A DNA stretch of 64,000 nt from Hippophae tibetana (GCA_037013495.1 CM072810.1:84056449-84120448), one strand, 5' to 3'. Counted from the stretch's first letter, positions 23,299 to 35,628 are shown. Numbers and translations are program-made. Notes: generated by a model from the letters alone, not told the origin.

Positions 23299-24116
23299 AT
23301 GTCAAGCTAGAAGGTAGATATTGAGAAATTTAATGGCAATAATAATTTCTCTTTATGGAAAAGGAGAATGAAGGATATTCTTAATCAATAGAAGGTCCAT
23401 AAGGCATTACTGGGGAAAGAAAAAAGAGGCAGCAACCATCACCGAGGAATAGTGGGAGGAAATAGATGAGATTGTAGCTAGTACAATCCGTTTAAATCTC
23501 TCAGATAATGTCTTGCAAAATATTGAATCAAAAAATTGAAAGATTGCTAAAGAAACATGAGAGACTCTAGAAAATGTGTACATGTCAAAGAACCTTTCCA
23601 ATAAATTTTATTTGTGGAAGGAGCTATATCAGATGAGGAAAGAAGATAATGTGAGCATGATGCAACACGTTAGCGATTTCAACAACAAGCTTTATCACTT
23701 AGCAAGATTTAATGTGAGTTTTAGCAATGAAGAGAAAGTTGTGATGTTGCTAGCATCACTACCCTCATCATATAATCATCTCACAACAACTTTAACTTAT
23801 GAAAAATACAAGATAGAGTTTGAAGTTGCTATAGAAACCCTATTGTCATATGAGAAATGGAACATGGAGAGAGATTCAGAAGCACAAGCCGTTATCATAG
23901 AGTCTAGAGGAAGAAGAAAGTACAAAGAACAAAAACCCAGAAGTAAGAGCAGAGACGAATCAAAGAAATTTTCCAATGTTGAATTCCATCATTGTAAGAG
24001 GAAGAGTCACATCAAGAAATATTTCCCGGTGTTCAAGAAGGAACAGGAAATGAGCAAAGGCAAAGTAATAAAAAAAGACGATAATAGTGATGATGAGAAA
24101 ACAAATAGCATTGACT
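23299..24116 (+). pseudogene. copia gag (UBN2-type) remnant
   Basis: Starts MSS, then a stop, then KVDIEKFNGNNNFSLWKRRM, the usual opening of Tork/Tnt1 gag. Internal stops occur to 23560. The longest open part (23576-24116) contains LYHLARFNVSFSNEEKVVML and LLASLPSSYNHLTTTL. The knuckle HHCKRKSHIKKYFP has lost two Cys/His ligands (consensus C-X2-C-X4-H-X4-C). Confidence 0.85.
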
Positions 24117-25440
24117 AGTTCAATATCGTTTATGATGAATATTTTGTCAATCTTGCATCACACGAGACCAACTGGGTGATTGATATTGGTGCTACAGTTC
24201 ATGCTACATCATGTAGAGAATTTTTCTCATTATACACGCCTGGAAGTTTTGGTATTGTTAGAATAGGAAATGAAGGCCTGTTAAAGGTTGTTGGCAGATG
24301 AGATGTTTACTTGGAAACAGAGAATGGAACCAGACTATTTTTGGAGAATGTCAGGTATATTCTAGATATACGCCTGAATTTGATCTTTGTATGCAAATTT
24401 GCAAATGAAGGATATTGCAACTCCTTAATTTATAACAAATGGAAAGTTACAAATGGATCATTAGTAATGGCTAGAGATGAGAAGCATATAACTCTATATA
24501 TAACACAAGTGAAGCTCTCCACTGACACACTAAATGCCATGGAAAAAGAAAGAGCAATTGAATTATGGCATAGGAGACTCAGTCACATGGGTGAAAAAGG
24601 TATGACAAGTCTAGCTAGGAAAAAGATACTATCCAGAATGGATAAAGTACATTTGGAAAAATGTGTTGATTTTATAGCAAGAAAGAAAAATAGAGTTGCT
24701 TTCAAGAGTTTCCCTTCTTGTAGAATGAATAATATTTTAGATCTGATTCATTTAGATTTGTGTGGACCAATGCTAAAGTTAGTTGGTGGTGCTTAATACT
24801 TTGTGACTTTCATTAATGATCATTCAAGGAAGATGTGGGTATATCTTCTGAAGACAAAGGATCATGTGCTAAATGTCTTTAAAAAGTTTTATGCCTCAGT
24901 TGAGAGATAGACTGGGAAGAAGCTGAAAGGAATCCTGATCGACAATAGTGGAGAATACATAAGACCTTTCCATGCTTACTGCAAAAAGCATGGTATTCGA
25001 TATCATATGACACCTCCAAAGATACCGTAGTTGAATGTCTTAGTTGAGAGGATGAACAGAACTTTAATTGAGAGAGTAAGATGTCTACTCTTACATGTAA
25101 AGTTTCCAAAAACGTTTTGGGGTGAAGCCATACTCATAGTTGCACATATGTTGAATTTTTCACCCTGTACTCCTCTCAAGATGGATGTTCCAGATAAAGT
25201 GTCGTAAGGAAAGGATGTTTCTTATGATCATCTGCGAGTGTTTAGTTGTAAAGCATTTTTTCATATCCCCAAGGATGAGAGATCCAAACTTGATGCCAAA
25301 ACAAGACATTGTATTTTTATTGGTTGTGATTAAGATCAATTTGGCTATAGATTTTACGATGTGGTTGCAAAGAGACTTGTTAGGAGCCATGATGCTATAT
25401 TTTTTGAAGATATTATCAAAATGAAGAAAGATGTTCCTAA
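24117..25440 (+). pseudogene. copia protease and integrase remnant
   Basis: Protease core WVIDIGATVHAT at 24174 (DIGA for the usual D-S/T-G-A), then the GAG-pre-integrase block (ELWHRRLSHMGEKGM), then integrase with LIHLDLCGP, LIDNSGEY and VERMNRTL (D, D, E recognisable). A stop follows LVGGA and more follow. The downstream YDHLRVFSCKAF block is also preserved. Confidence 0.85.
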
Positions 25441-26878
25441 CTCTTATGGTGACTTATCAGATTTGGAATAATTCCTACAACATTAGTGCCAAGACAAGTT
25501 GGAGATGAAGACCAGGTTTATCCACCAGATGAAGATGATGCTTCTGAAGATAAGGGAAGTGATGATATTCATTATATAGTACCAATACCTATGGCTTATC
25601 CTATTTCACTGGGAAGAAGTGATAGAGTAAGATGACTCTCTACCTCATATCCTCTAGATGAATATGTAACTTTCACTGATGGGAGAGAACTTGAGAGTTA
25701 TGAAGAAGCCATGGATGACAAATCCAAACAAAAATGAATTGAATCAATGCAAGATGAGATGAAGTCCTTGCATGAGAACAAAAAAATTTAGCTAATGAAG
25801 CTACCCAAAGGGATGAGGGCTTTGAAAAATAAATGGGTGTTTATGGTGAAGTATGAAGAACACAATTCCAGTTCGTGATACAAAGCCAGATTGGTTATCA
25901 AGCGATTCGGCCAAAGAAAAGGAGTTGGCTTCGATGATAATTTCTCACCAGTTGTGAAAATGACATCCACTTGAACTATACTAGGGTTAGCAGTAAGTCT
26001 TCACTTAGAGGTTGAGAAAATGGATGTCAAAATTGCCTTCCTACATGGTGACTTGGAAGAAGATATATACCTGTAACAATCAGAGGGTTTCAAGAAAAAG
26101 GGAAAAGAAGATTATGTTTGCAAATTGAAGAAAAACCTCTACGGCTTAAAACATGCATCGAGACAATGATACAAAAAGTTTGAGTTTGTTATAAGGGAGT
26201 AAGGCTGCAAAAAGACTACTTTAGACAATTGTGTTTTTGTGCAGAAATTCTATGATGTTGATTTCATTATTCTTTTTCTCTATGTGGATGATATGTTGAT
26301 TGTTGGCCAAAATATTTCCAGAATCAATAACTTGAAAAAATAGTTGAGTAAGTCTTTTGCCATGAAAGACTTATGGCTAGCAAAGCAGATTCTTGGCATG
26401 AGTATTATTAGAGACAAAGGTGGTAATAAATTATGGTTGTCATAGGAGAAGTACATTGAGAAAGTACTTCAAATATTTCATATGGACAAGGCTAAAATGA
26501 TTAGTTATCCTCTTGTAAATCACTTTAAGCAAAGTTCTAAGGAGAGCCCTTCTATAGACAAAGAGAAGGGAGAGATGGAAAAGGTTCCATATACTTCAAC
26601 AATTGGAAGTCTAATGTATGTCATGGTTTGTATACAGCCAGATATTGCTAATTTAGTTGGAATTTTTGAGTAGATTCCTTTCAAACCCTCGAAAGGAACA
26701 TTGGGTTGTAGTGAAATGGATTTTCAAGTATCTACGAGGTTCTTCCAAAATATGCCTATGCTTTGGAAATGAAAAACCTGTGTTATTTGGATACACAAAT
26801 CCAGATATGACTGGCAATATGTTCCAAAAAATCCACTTCAGGTTACCTGATTACATTTCCAAGGGAACTATGTCATGG
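25441..26878 (+). pseudogene. copia RT and partial RNase H remnant
   Basis: Blocks in order: KNKWVFMVKY, KARLVIKRFGQRKGVGFDD, NFSPVVKMTS, MDVKIAFLHGDLEED, KKNLYGLKHAS, then catalytic YVDDMLIVG (26281-26307, intact) and FAMKDLWLAKQILGM. Stops interrupt at least nine places. It ends in the early RNase H region, where sequence switches to gypsy pol. Confidence 0.85.
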
Positions 26879-28638
26879 GTATATTCTTACAGCTCAATCT
26901 AGGAGATTTAAAACCCACAACTATGTCCCTTCAACTTGCAGATAGATCTCTTAAGTATCCAAAGGGAATAGTTGAGGATGTGTTGGTACAAGTAGACAAA
27001 TTGATAATACATGTTGACTTTATGGTTCTGGATATGCAAGAAAATTCAGCATTGGATAGAGAGCACACAATATTGCTTGGTAGACCATTTATGGCAACTA
27101 CTAAAACTATTATTGGTGTCCAAGATGAAAATTTGACAATGACAGTCTTAGGAGAGAGTATTCATTTTAAAGTTTTTGATTCTTCACCTTTTCCTTCTAT
27201 TTCTACCATCGATGAAATATTCGATGTTGACCCTTTGGATAATCTTGTCCAAAACACCTTTTTCCAAACCAGAATAAATACAAGCTTGAAACTTTTTTTA
27301 CACTTGAAGAGGTCGAAGAAGATTTAGATGAGGAAATTAAGGGGTACCTTGAATGACTAGACAATGATGAAGTAATGACAAAATCTAGTACACTTTTAAA
27401 TCTACCCAGTTCTTCATCTAGTAAAGAGGCCAATCCACCTAAACTTGAACTCAAAGACTTACCTGAGCAATTAAAATATGTGTTTTCGGGAGAAGGAGAA
27501 ACTTATCCAGTGATAATTTCTTCAACCTTGACCAAAACCCAAGAAAAGGAACTTATCAAAGTGCGTAAACAGTTTAAGAAATCTATAGGTTGGAGTATCA
27601 CGGATATAAGAGGCATTAGTCCTATAATGTGTATGCACAAGATCAACTTGGAGGATGGTGCTAAACCTGTACGAGAGGCCCAAAGAAGACTAAATCCAAA
27701 TATGCAAGAGGTAGTTAAGAAAGAAATTCTTAAATTATTAGAAGAAGGAATTATCTATCCTATTGCGGATAGTAAGTGGGTTAGTCCAGTGCATGTGGTA
27801 CCAAAGAAATCTGGGATAATAGTTGTTAAAAATGACAAAAGTGAATTAGTGCTCACTAGAATAATCACTGGATGGAGAATGTGTATAGATTTTAGGAAAC
27901 TAAATTTATATACTAAAAAGGATCACTTTCCTCTTCCATTCATTGATCAAATGTTGAAAAGATTAGCTGGGCACGAATTTTACTATTTTTTAGATGGATT
28001 GTCTGGATATTATCAAGTATCCATAGCACCAGAAGATCAGGAAAAGACCACATTTACATGTCCTTTTGGGACATTTGCTTTTCGAAGAATGCCATTTGGG
28101 TTATGCAATGCCCCTGCCACTTTCCAGAGATGCATGATATCTATTTTCTCGGACATGGTGGAAAAATTCATTGAGATTCTCATGAACAATTTCTCTGTCT
28201 TTGGGAACTCATTTGATGATTGCTTACATAAATTAACTTTGGTTTTAGAAGATGCATTGAATGTAATCTCACCCTTAGTTGGGAGAAAAGTCATTTTATG
28301 GTTCAACAAGGGATAGTTTTAGGACATATAATTTCAAACAAGGTTATTGAAGTTGATAAGGCAAAAGTTGAATTCATATCCAAACTATCTCCCCTACATC
28401 TGTGAAGGGGATAAGAAGCTTCTTAGGACATGTAGGATTTTACAGACGATTTATTAACGATTTCTCTAAAATAAGTCGTCCCTTATGTAACTTGCTATCA
28501 AAAGATGTTTATTTTAATTTCAACAAAAACTGCCTTATTGCCTTTAATACCTTGAAAGAGAAACTAACATCTACCTCTTTTATTATGGCACCAAACTGGT
28601 CTTTACTTTTTGCAATAATGTGTGATGCTTCTGATTAT
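26879..28638 (+). pseudogene. element C pol, protease-RT part
   Basis: Begins abruptly at [11 protein letters not shown] inside the protease and follows element A pol closely to MCDASDY, where element D is inserted. Breaks include a frameshift near 27280, a stop at 27355 and a frameshift near 28250. The RT catalytic FMDDF is LMNNF here, so both catalytic aspartates are asparagine and the enzyme would be dead. Protease DLGAS is missing because the 5' part is absent. Confidence 0.9.
28634..28638. repeat. target-site duplication of element D (left copy)
   Basis: ATTAT here and at 35629-35633. Removing D and one copy restores the pol reading across [13 protein letters not shown]. Confidence 0.93.
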
Positions 28639-30437
28639 TGATGAGTGCTCAAAAAGCACTAAAATAATCATGATTTTATGCACATTAATTGATTTAAAAT
28701 ATATATATTTATATGTTTTATCATATATTTATATAAATTTGTCTTTTTCGGAATCACGGGTATTTTTATTGTTTTTCAGGTATTTTGGCTTAAAAACGTA
28801 ACTTAAAGACTCAAAGAGGAATACTTGAAGCAATACATCACAAATATATTAATAAATAAATGGGGAATGGTCAACAAATATGGAAAAATTTGACAAAATG
28901 GGTCAAAAAGGTCAAAAATGTCAAAAAAGAGAAAATCGCGCCCAGTTGCCTAGCCGCGTGCCCCATCCCGCGCGCCCCCTGCGCCCAGCAGCACCTTCCG
29001 CGCGCGCCGACGCCTTTTCGCCCCATTTTTCACGTGCAGTCGCCCCATGACGTCATGCTGACGCCATCAATGACCTCAGCATTTCCATTACGCGTTTTTA
29101 CATTTTTTTACTCATTTTTTTCTCTCCATCCTCACCTATAAATACCCCCCTTCCCTTCACTTCAAAACACACCTTCAACAACTTCAAAACACACTTTTCT
29201 CTTCTTTCTTTCTCTCTTTTCTTAGATTTTTAGTTTTTCTTAGTTTTTCTTAGTTTTCAGTTAAATTCTCTTAGTTTTAGAGTTCTTCCCTTTTTGGGAA
29301 GAACTAGTTATGTTTATATAATTTTTTAGCTTTTTGATTCAATAAATGGGAGTGCAAATTCCGCTTGGAGTTTTTCCAGCAACGGGAATAGCGTCGAAGT
29401 TCTGTAAGGATTTTATTTTCTTTACAGTTATTTTTTATGCTTTATTCTTACATGTTATATTTAATTTGCCTGTGATTAAATTTAACTGTGCTGGCTGTTT
29501 AGTAAACATGATGTAATAATAACGTTGTTATGCTTGCGAAATATTAAATAGGTGAAAATCTCTAAAATGAATTGATTTTGTTTTTATTCAAGATTTTATA
29601 TTGAGAATGTTAGAGAGAAATATATTACTTTTCATTACAAACTTAAACCTGAAAATTAGATTTTAAGGTATAGTTATCCAGTCTGATTTAGACTAGTGCT
29701 CTTTTATTTGATGTACAATCGCCCGGTAGTTAGAGTGAAGCTCTATTTCAAAAGTTTTTATAAGAATTATTATATGAAAATGTATTGACGACATGTTTTC
29801 GGTAGTGGTTTTAAAACTTGAAAGTTAGTGCTTGGATAACTAAATTCTTTGGTTTAATTTGGACACCTTGAATAAAGTTTAAACTATCTAACCCCACCAA
29901 AGGTGGCAATTAAATGATTCATTTTCAATCTCTTAGAAAAAGGAATTAATTTAATTAAGCATATTAGTTATCAACACCACCCATAGGTGTTAATTGATTT
30001 GTTTAGTTAACAAAGAATATCTAACCCCACCAAAGATGGTTTTCATACAAAAAAGGGAGAATTAATAAATATCAATTCATATCTTTAATAACCTAGATAA
30101 TATGAGCAAGCATAATTGACTTAGTTATTATATCCATAAATACTCCGCCATTATGAATGATAAAATTTGCATAAATGTTTATGGAATCTATGTTTATTTT
30201 TATGTAAGTAGATTAAAAACACAAAAACCCCAAAATATCGTGACAGGATGTTTAGGATTTAATTTCGTTTTTAAAAGTTTGAATAATAAATTAAAAACCA
30301 CATACATTCCTTCCTTAGATCGACCTTGGGAGTATACTTATCATTTTCTACGAAATGATTCGTGCACTTGCGAGAGTTTTATAAATATTAAAACCAAAGT
30401 ATTGGCAAGAATCGACGATGTCGGTTTTCGCTCATGA
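28639..30437 (+). repeat. LTR5, 5' LTR of element D
   Basis: TGATGAGTGCTC... with terminal ..GCTCATGA, so the usual final CA is changed to GA at 30436-30437. TGACGTCA lies at 29048-29055, TATAAATA at 29137-29144, a perfect 10-bp R hairpin at 29281-29305, then AATAAATGGGAGTGC. The U5 terminal hairpin is CGAC-GAT-GTCG at 30413-30423. Confidence 0.93.
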
Positions 30438-30443
30438 AGTTTT

Positions 30444-30460
30444 TGGCGCCGTTGCCGGGG
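30444..30460 (+). other. tRNA-Asp primer-binding site of element D
   Basis: TGGCGCCGTTGCCGGGG, a perfect complement of the plant tRNA-Asp 3' end, six bases inside the LTR edge. Confidence 0.93.
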
Positions 30461-31440
30461 AAGGAATATCGGTTTTTAAATTATTTATCAAAATTTTAAA
30501 AACATTTTTGTGGTGTAAATAATTGTGATTTTTTTTGTTTTAATAAAAAAAATAATAATCAAATTTCAAATTTCATAAGAAATAAAAAAAAAAAAAAAAA
30601 AAAAAAATATTTTTTAGTAAAATAATTTAGAAATTTGAAATTTGAAGTAAAAAATTTTTACCGTTCATGAATAGTAAAAAAATAAATAAATTAAAAAAAT
30701 TAAAAAAAATTAAAAAAATTAAAAAAATTAAAAAAATTAAAAAAATTAAAAAAATTAAAAAATTTAAAAAAATTAAAAAAATTAAAAAAATTAAAAAAAT
30801 TAAAAAAATTAAAAAAATTAAAAAAATTAAAAAAATTAAAAAAATTAAAAAAAGTAAAAAAAATAAAAAAAAATAAAAAATTTTAAAAAATTTTAAAATT
30901 TTAAAATAAATAATATAGCGTTAATAGTAAATAAATTACCGTTCATGAATAGTAAAAAAAATTATTTTATTTGCTTTTACCTTTCTCTATTTTTTTTATT
31001 TTATTTTACCTTTTTTAATTTTAATTTATTTTATTTTTATTAATTTTTTTTTCTTTATTTTCTTTAACTATTTTTTTTCTCTCTCTTAATTTTCATTTAA
31101 CTTAATTAATTTAGATTTTTACTAACTTAATTAACGTAGATTATTTTTAATTAACCTAACTTAATTAACTTAGATTTTTTTAATTAACTTGGATTTTTCA
31201 TTAACTTAATTAACTTAGATTTTTACTAATTTAATTAACCTAGATTTTTAATTAACCTAACTTAATTAACCTAGATTTTAACTTAGATTTTTACTTAAAT
31301 TAACTTAATTAACTTAGATTTTTTTAACTTAATTTTTTTTAATTAACTTAAGTTTTTCATTAACTTAATTAACTTAGATTTTTTCTTTTACTTAATTAAC
31401 TTAAATTTTTACTTAACTTAACTTTAATAACATGAAAAGT
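30461..31440 (+). other. AT-rich leader of element D with tandem repeats
   Basis: Contains a long (TTAAAAAA)n array (30692-30880) that translates as poly-Lys/Ile only by accident, TTACCGTTCATGAATAGT copies, and then a minisatellite of about 24 bp built on CTTAATTAACTTAGATTTTT (31095-31425). No gene is seen. Confidence 0.8.
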
Positions 31441-31461
31441 AAAGATCTAAGGGAGTTCTGT

Positions 31462-31570
31462 CTAGGAGACTAGTTCTTGGAAGCCTTTGTGCCACAAGTC
31501 TTTCCTGGGAACGTTGCTCTGTCTAGGAGGATGATATTTAAGGAGCCTTTGCCCCACCATTCTTTCCTGG
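31462..31570 (+). promoter_or_regulatory. paired leader hairpins of element D
   Basis: Two tandem hairpins at 31462-31508 and 31523-31570. Each has an outer stem CTAGGA/TCCTGG and a different inner stem (GACTAGT with ACAAGTC; GGATGAT with ACCATTC; one mismatch each). Loops share GCCTTTG. The same pair in E is fully paired. Confidence 0.65.
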
Positions 31571-31619
31571 GAGCACTCTTGGTTAATACTGATTATGTTA
31601 TTTTAACCTTAAAAAAAAT

Positions 31620-31907
31620 ACTGAAACTATCTCCAAAATTTTAAAGTTTTAATTACAATCTCAAGAGTTAGTTTCTTTGTTTGATCTAGGTACAATCGTG
31701 TTTTGATGCCTTAATTATTTGATTTGCACCTAGATGTGGGTTATCTAAAACCCACAAGCATGCCCCTAGTTTTTGGTACAAAAAAATTTGAAAATCAATA
31801 GGGCATGTTTGAAACAGTATAGGTAGACAACCTTGTCTTACTTGTGGGTTTGATTGACTCAATGATGAGGGGACATTGAGTTTACTTAAAAGGCAATCCC
31901 CAAGTTA
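31620..31907 (+). other. conserved segment specific to protein-less elements (D copy)
   Basis: About 285 bp that replaces gag1 in D, E (41105-41397) and F (60487-60776). It has no open frame. It contains a long-range inverted repeat (TCTAGGTACAA...TTGCACCTAGA) and a perfect hairpin ACTCAATG/CATTGAGT at 31857-31881. The last part, from CATTGAGT to CCAAG, is homologous to the sequence just before the inner motif in element A. Confidence 0.7.
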
Positions 31908-31953
31908 CGTCTTGCTAAGACGTTAAACTAAGCGCTGGATGTGAGGCAACCCA
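31908..31953 (+). promoter_or_regulatory. twin-hairpin motif of element D
   Basis: CGTCTTGCTAAGACG, GTTAAACTAAGCGCT, then TGTGAGGCAACCCA. One G-to-T change weakens the second stem relative to E and A. Confidence 0.7.
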
Positions 31954-33823
31954 TCATTTTAGGTAATTTTCTGTTATTTCTTTTAATTACTTAATTTTAT
32001 TGTTTATTTTAGTTTAATAATTTTTAAATTGTTAAAACTAAAAATATTTGTTGAGATGTTAGAAGTTTACAGCGATCTGTCTGTATACACTTTAATGATT
32101 AATATGATGGATGCACCTGCATTTCTCTATTACTACTTACACATTCTCAGGAAATAGGTAATCTTTCTTCTCTTTTCTCTTTATCTTTAATTTACAGTTG
32201 TTACATTGAGGACAATGTAAGTTTTAGGTTGGGGGTGGTGAAAAGTTACCATGCTTAATTAGAAAAAAAAAAGATTTAACAATTTAAAAATTAAAAAAAA
32301 ATTATTAAATATTTTCTCACAAAAATTTATCATTTCATTAAATCAAATTTAAGTAAATAGTTAAGTCTTTTGTACTGTTAGATTAATTTTTGAAAACATA
32401 TCATGAAATGTTTTGTAATTATTTTTGATAATTAGTTAGTTTTTGTCATAACTAGTATTTCTTGATAAAATGTGAAAATTATATTAAACCCAAAATCGGT
32501 GTTTATGAATTTTTTTTAGTGGAGACTACCCTTGTGAGATATAATTTGAGCCTAATTTCTTTTATTCAGAGTGAAATATATATTTTTTCTACTCCAAACA
32601 CATTTCTTATTATTCAAATTTTTAGATGATCTCTATAGGTATTAGCATTGAATGTATGAATTTTTTCTCATCTTAATAGAGTATAATATATTTTTTTTTA
32701 TTATTTTTGCTTAGATTAAATGATTTGAGTAGAAATTGATAGTATATGCTTATATATCATTTATGCATGACTGCTACAAAAAAAAGAAGACATAACAGGG
32801 ATTACCTAAACCAAGATCAAACAGAAAAGCCACAAAATTAACCACTCACCAAAATTCTAAAAAAATGTACAATCTATACATGGGTTGACTCTCTAAAAAA
32901 ATACATATATTGAAAAATATCAAAAAAAAAATAGAGAGATAAAAAATATATATAGTATCATCTACATACTATGACCCACATTGCCTACAAAGTTGTGAGT
33001 ACATGCTAATTACAAAAAGATATTGGAAGTAATTCCCTAAAAAGTCATTGCAATTTCTTCATTTGTAAAAAGCATATATCTTGAAATTCTTTCTTAATGA
33101 GTTTGATTTATGCATGAAAATAATTTTTATATATGATATCTTTATAATTTATACATTCGATTCCTTTCATGAGATCAATGTTAAAATAACACTTTGAGCC
33201 TTTATTCTTTATACATATGCGAACATATTAGTTCATTTCTATACATCAACTCTTTCGCATATAAATTAGTATGAGTGTTTGAACCCATAGGATTCAGTGT
33301 TTTGAGAGTATTGACTTGTGAGGAATAGAGTCGAAGCGAATTCTGATTCATGACACCGAAATTGGGTAAAATTAAATTGATACATTTTTGATATGAAATA
33401 TGAAAATGATTTTCGACTAATTATTATAATAAAATCATGATTGTTGAAAGAGATTAAAATAACTTATGCTTGAGATTTTAATTATGACCTTAAAAGAGAT
33501 TAAAAAGTATGAGACATTTTTGTGATATGTTGTTTTCTTTTATCCTTAAATTAATTTTTGATTTTGTTGTAATTTTAGTTTTTGATTTGATTGTTTTTAT
33601 TGTTTCTTTTGATTTTTTCATTTAGTTCAATGTTTGTGGGTATCATTACTGAAAACCCTCACGAGATTCAAACTCGTCCACTAGGGCAACCTAGGGGTTT
33701 AAAGGCTTGTTGCATAGGCTAAATGCAACCGTTTTAATCCACGAAAGTGATTTAGGATAGTTTAATTTTTAGTTTTTATCGCTTCTCTTGCTAAGGGACT
33801 AGCAAGAAGCTGGTTGGGGGTTG
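31954..33823 (+). other. non-coding 3' region, structured domain and PPT of element D
   Basis: Collinear with the 3' region of A. Palindrome ACATTG-AGGA-CAATGT lies at 32203-32218. The terminal domain holds hairpins at 33661-33677 (ACGAG/CTCGT), 33681-33694 (CTAGG-GCAA-CCTAG), 33709-33729 (GTTGCAT/ATGCAAC) and 33782-33809 (CTTGCTA/TAGCAAG core). The PPT GGTTGGGGGTTG directly precedes LTR6. Confidence 0.75.
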
Positions 33824-35628
33824 TGATGATTGCTCAAAAAACATTAAAATTACCATGATTTTATGCACATTAATTGATTAAATATATATATATTTATATG
33901 ATTTATCATATATTTATATAAATTTGTCTTTTCGGAATCACGGGTATTTTTATTGTTTTTCAGGTATTTTGGCTTAAAAACGTAACTTAAACACTCAAAG
34001 AGGAATACTTGAAGCAATACATCACAAATATATTAATAAATAAATGGGGAAAGGTCAACAAATATGGAAAAATTGGACAAAATGGGTCAAAAAGGTCAAA
34101 AATGTCAAAAAGGAGAAAATCGCGCCCAATTTCCCAGCCGCGCGCCCCATCCCGCGCGTGCCAGTGCCCAGCCGCACGCGCCTACCTCCCAATCCACGCG
34201 CGCCGACGCCTTTTCGCCCCATTTTTCACGTGCAGCCACCCCCATAACGTCATGCTGACGTCATCAATGACCTCATTTTTTACATTTTTTTAACATTGTT
34301 TTACTCATTTTTTCTCTCCATCCTCACCTATAAATACCCCCTTCCCTTCACTTCAAAACACACCTTCAACACCTTCAAAACACACTTCTCTCTTCTTTCT
34401 TTCTCTATTTTCTTAGATTTTTAGTTTTTCTTAGTTTTTCTTAGTTTGTAGTTAAATTCTCTTAGTTTTAGAGTTCTTCCCTTTTTGAGAAGAACTAGTT
34501 ATGTTTATGTAATTTTTTAGCTTTTTGATTCAATAAATGGGAGTGCAAATTCCGCTTGGAGTTTTTCCAGCAACGGGAATAGCGTCGAAGTTCTGTAAGG
34601 ATTTTATTTTCTTTACAGTTATTTTTTATGCTTTATTCTTACATGTTATATTTAATTTGTCTGTGATTAAATTTAACTGTGCTGGCTGTTTAGTAAACAT
34701 GATGTAATAATAACGTTGTTATGCTTGCGAAATATTAAATAGGTGAAAATCTCTAAAATGAATTGATTTTGTTTTTATTCAAGATTTTATATTAAGAATG
34801 TTAGAGAGAAATATATTATTTTTCATTACAAACTTAAACCTGAAAATTAGATTTTAAGGTTTAGTTATCCAGTCTGATTTAGACTAGTGCTCTTTTATTT
34901 GATGTACAATCGTCCGGTAGTTAGAGTGAAGCTCTATTTCAAAAGTTTTTATAAGAATTATTATATGAAAATGTATTGACGACATGTTTTCGATAGTGGT
35001 TTTAAAACTTGAAAGTTAGTGCTCGGATAACTAAATTCTTTGGTTTAATTTGGACACCTTGAATAAAGTTTAAACTATCTAACCCCACCAAAGGTGGCAT
35101 TTAAATGATTCATTTTCAATCTCTTAGAAAAATAAATTAATTTAATTAAGCATATTAGTTATCAACCCCACCCATAGGTGTTAATTGATTTGTTTAGTTA
35201 ACAAAGAATATCTAACCCCACCAAAGGTGGTTTTCATATAAAAAAGGGAGAATCAATAAATATTAATTCATATCTTTAATAACCTAGATAATATGAGCAA
35301 GCATAATTGACTTAGTTATTATATCCATAAATACTCCGCTATTATGAATGATAAAATTTGCATAAATGTTTATGGAATCTATGTTTATTTTTATGTAAGT
35401 AGATTAAAAACAAAAAAACCCCAAAATATCGTGACAGGATGTTTAGGATTTAATTTCGTTTTTAAAAGTTTGAATAATAAATTAAAAACCACATACATTC
35501 CTTCCTTAGATCGACCTTGGGAGTATACTTATCATTTTCTACGAAATGATTCGTGCACTTGCGAGAGTTTTATAAATATTAAAACCAAAGTATTGGCAAG
35601 AATCGACGATGTCGGTTTTCGCTCATCA
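33824..35628 (+). repeat. LTR6, 3' LTR of element D
   Basis: R and U5 are almost identical to LTR5, including CGAC-GAT-GTCG at 35604-35614. U3 differs by many substitutions and indels, and its start TGATGATTGCTC resembles LTR9 rather than LTR5. The right TSD ATTAT is at 35629-35633. Confidence 0.93.

Larger units (their letters stand above)
22632..26878 (+). mobile_element. decayed Tork/Tnt1-like Ty1/copia element, 3' truncated
   Basis: The order is LTR, degenerate iMet PBS, gag, PR, IN, RT, start of RNase H. This is copia order, with integrase before RT. Many stops and a few frameshifts are present. No 3' LTR exists: the sequence passes into element C pol at 26879 within the RNase H region. 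Confidence 0.88.
28639..35628 (+). mobile_element. element D, protein-less member of the Athila-like family
   Basis: 6990 bp: LTR5, intact tRNA-Asp PBS, AT-rich leader, paired hairpins, a roughly 285-bp segment absent from A, one twin-hairpin motif, a long 3' region, PPT and LTR6, with TSD ATTAT. No gag or pol coding trace remains internally. This layout matches large non-autonomous retrotransposon derivatives (LARD-like). It must have used proteins from an autonomous relative such as A. Confidence 0.9.

Noticed and set aside
30153..30437. Frames of 94-98 residues at the U5 end of LTR5 and LTR6
   Set aside because: They sit in non-coding U5, run over the LTR edge, and recur only because the LTR recurs.
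30667..30876. 69-residue Lys/Ile-rich open frame
   Set aside because: Direct translation of a (TTAAAAAA)n simple repeat.
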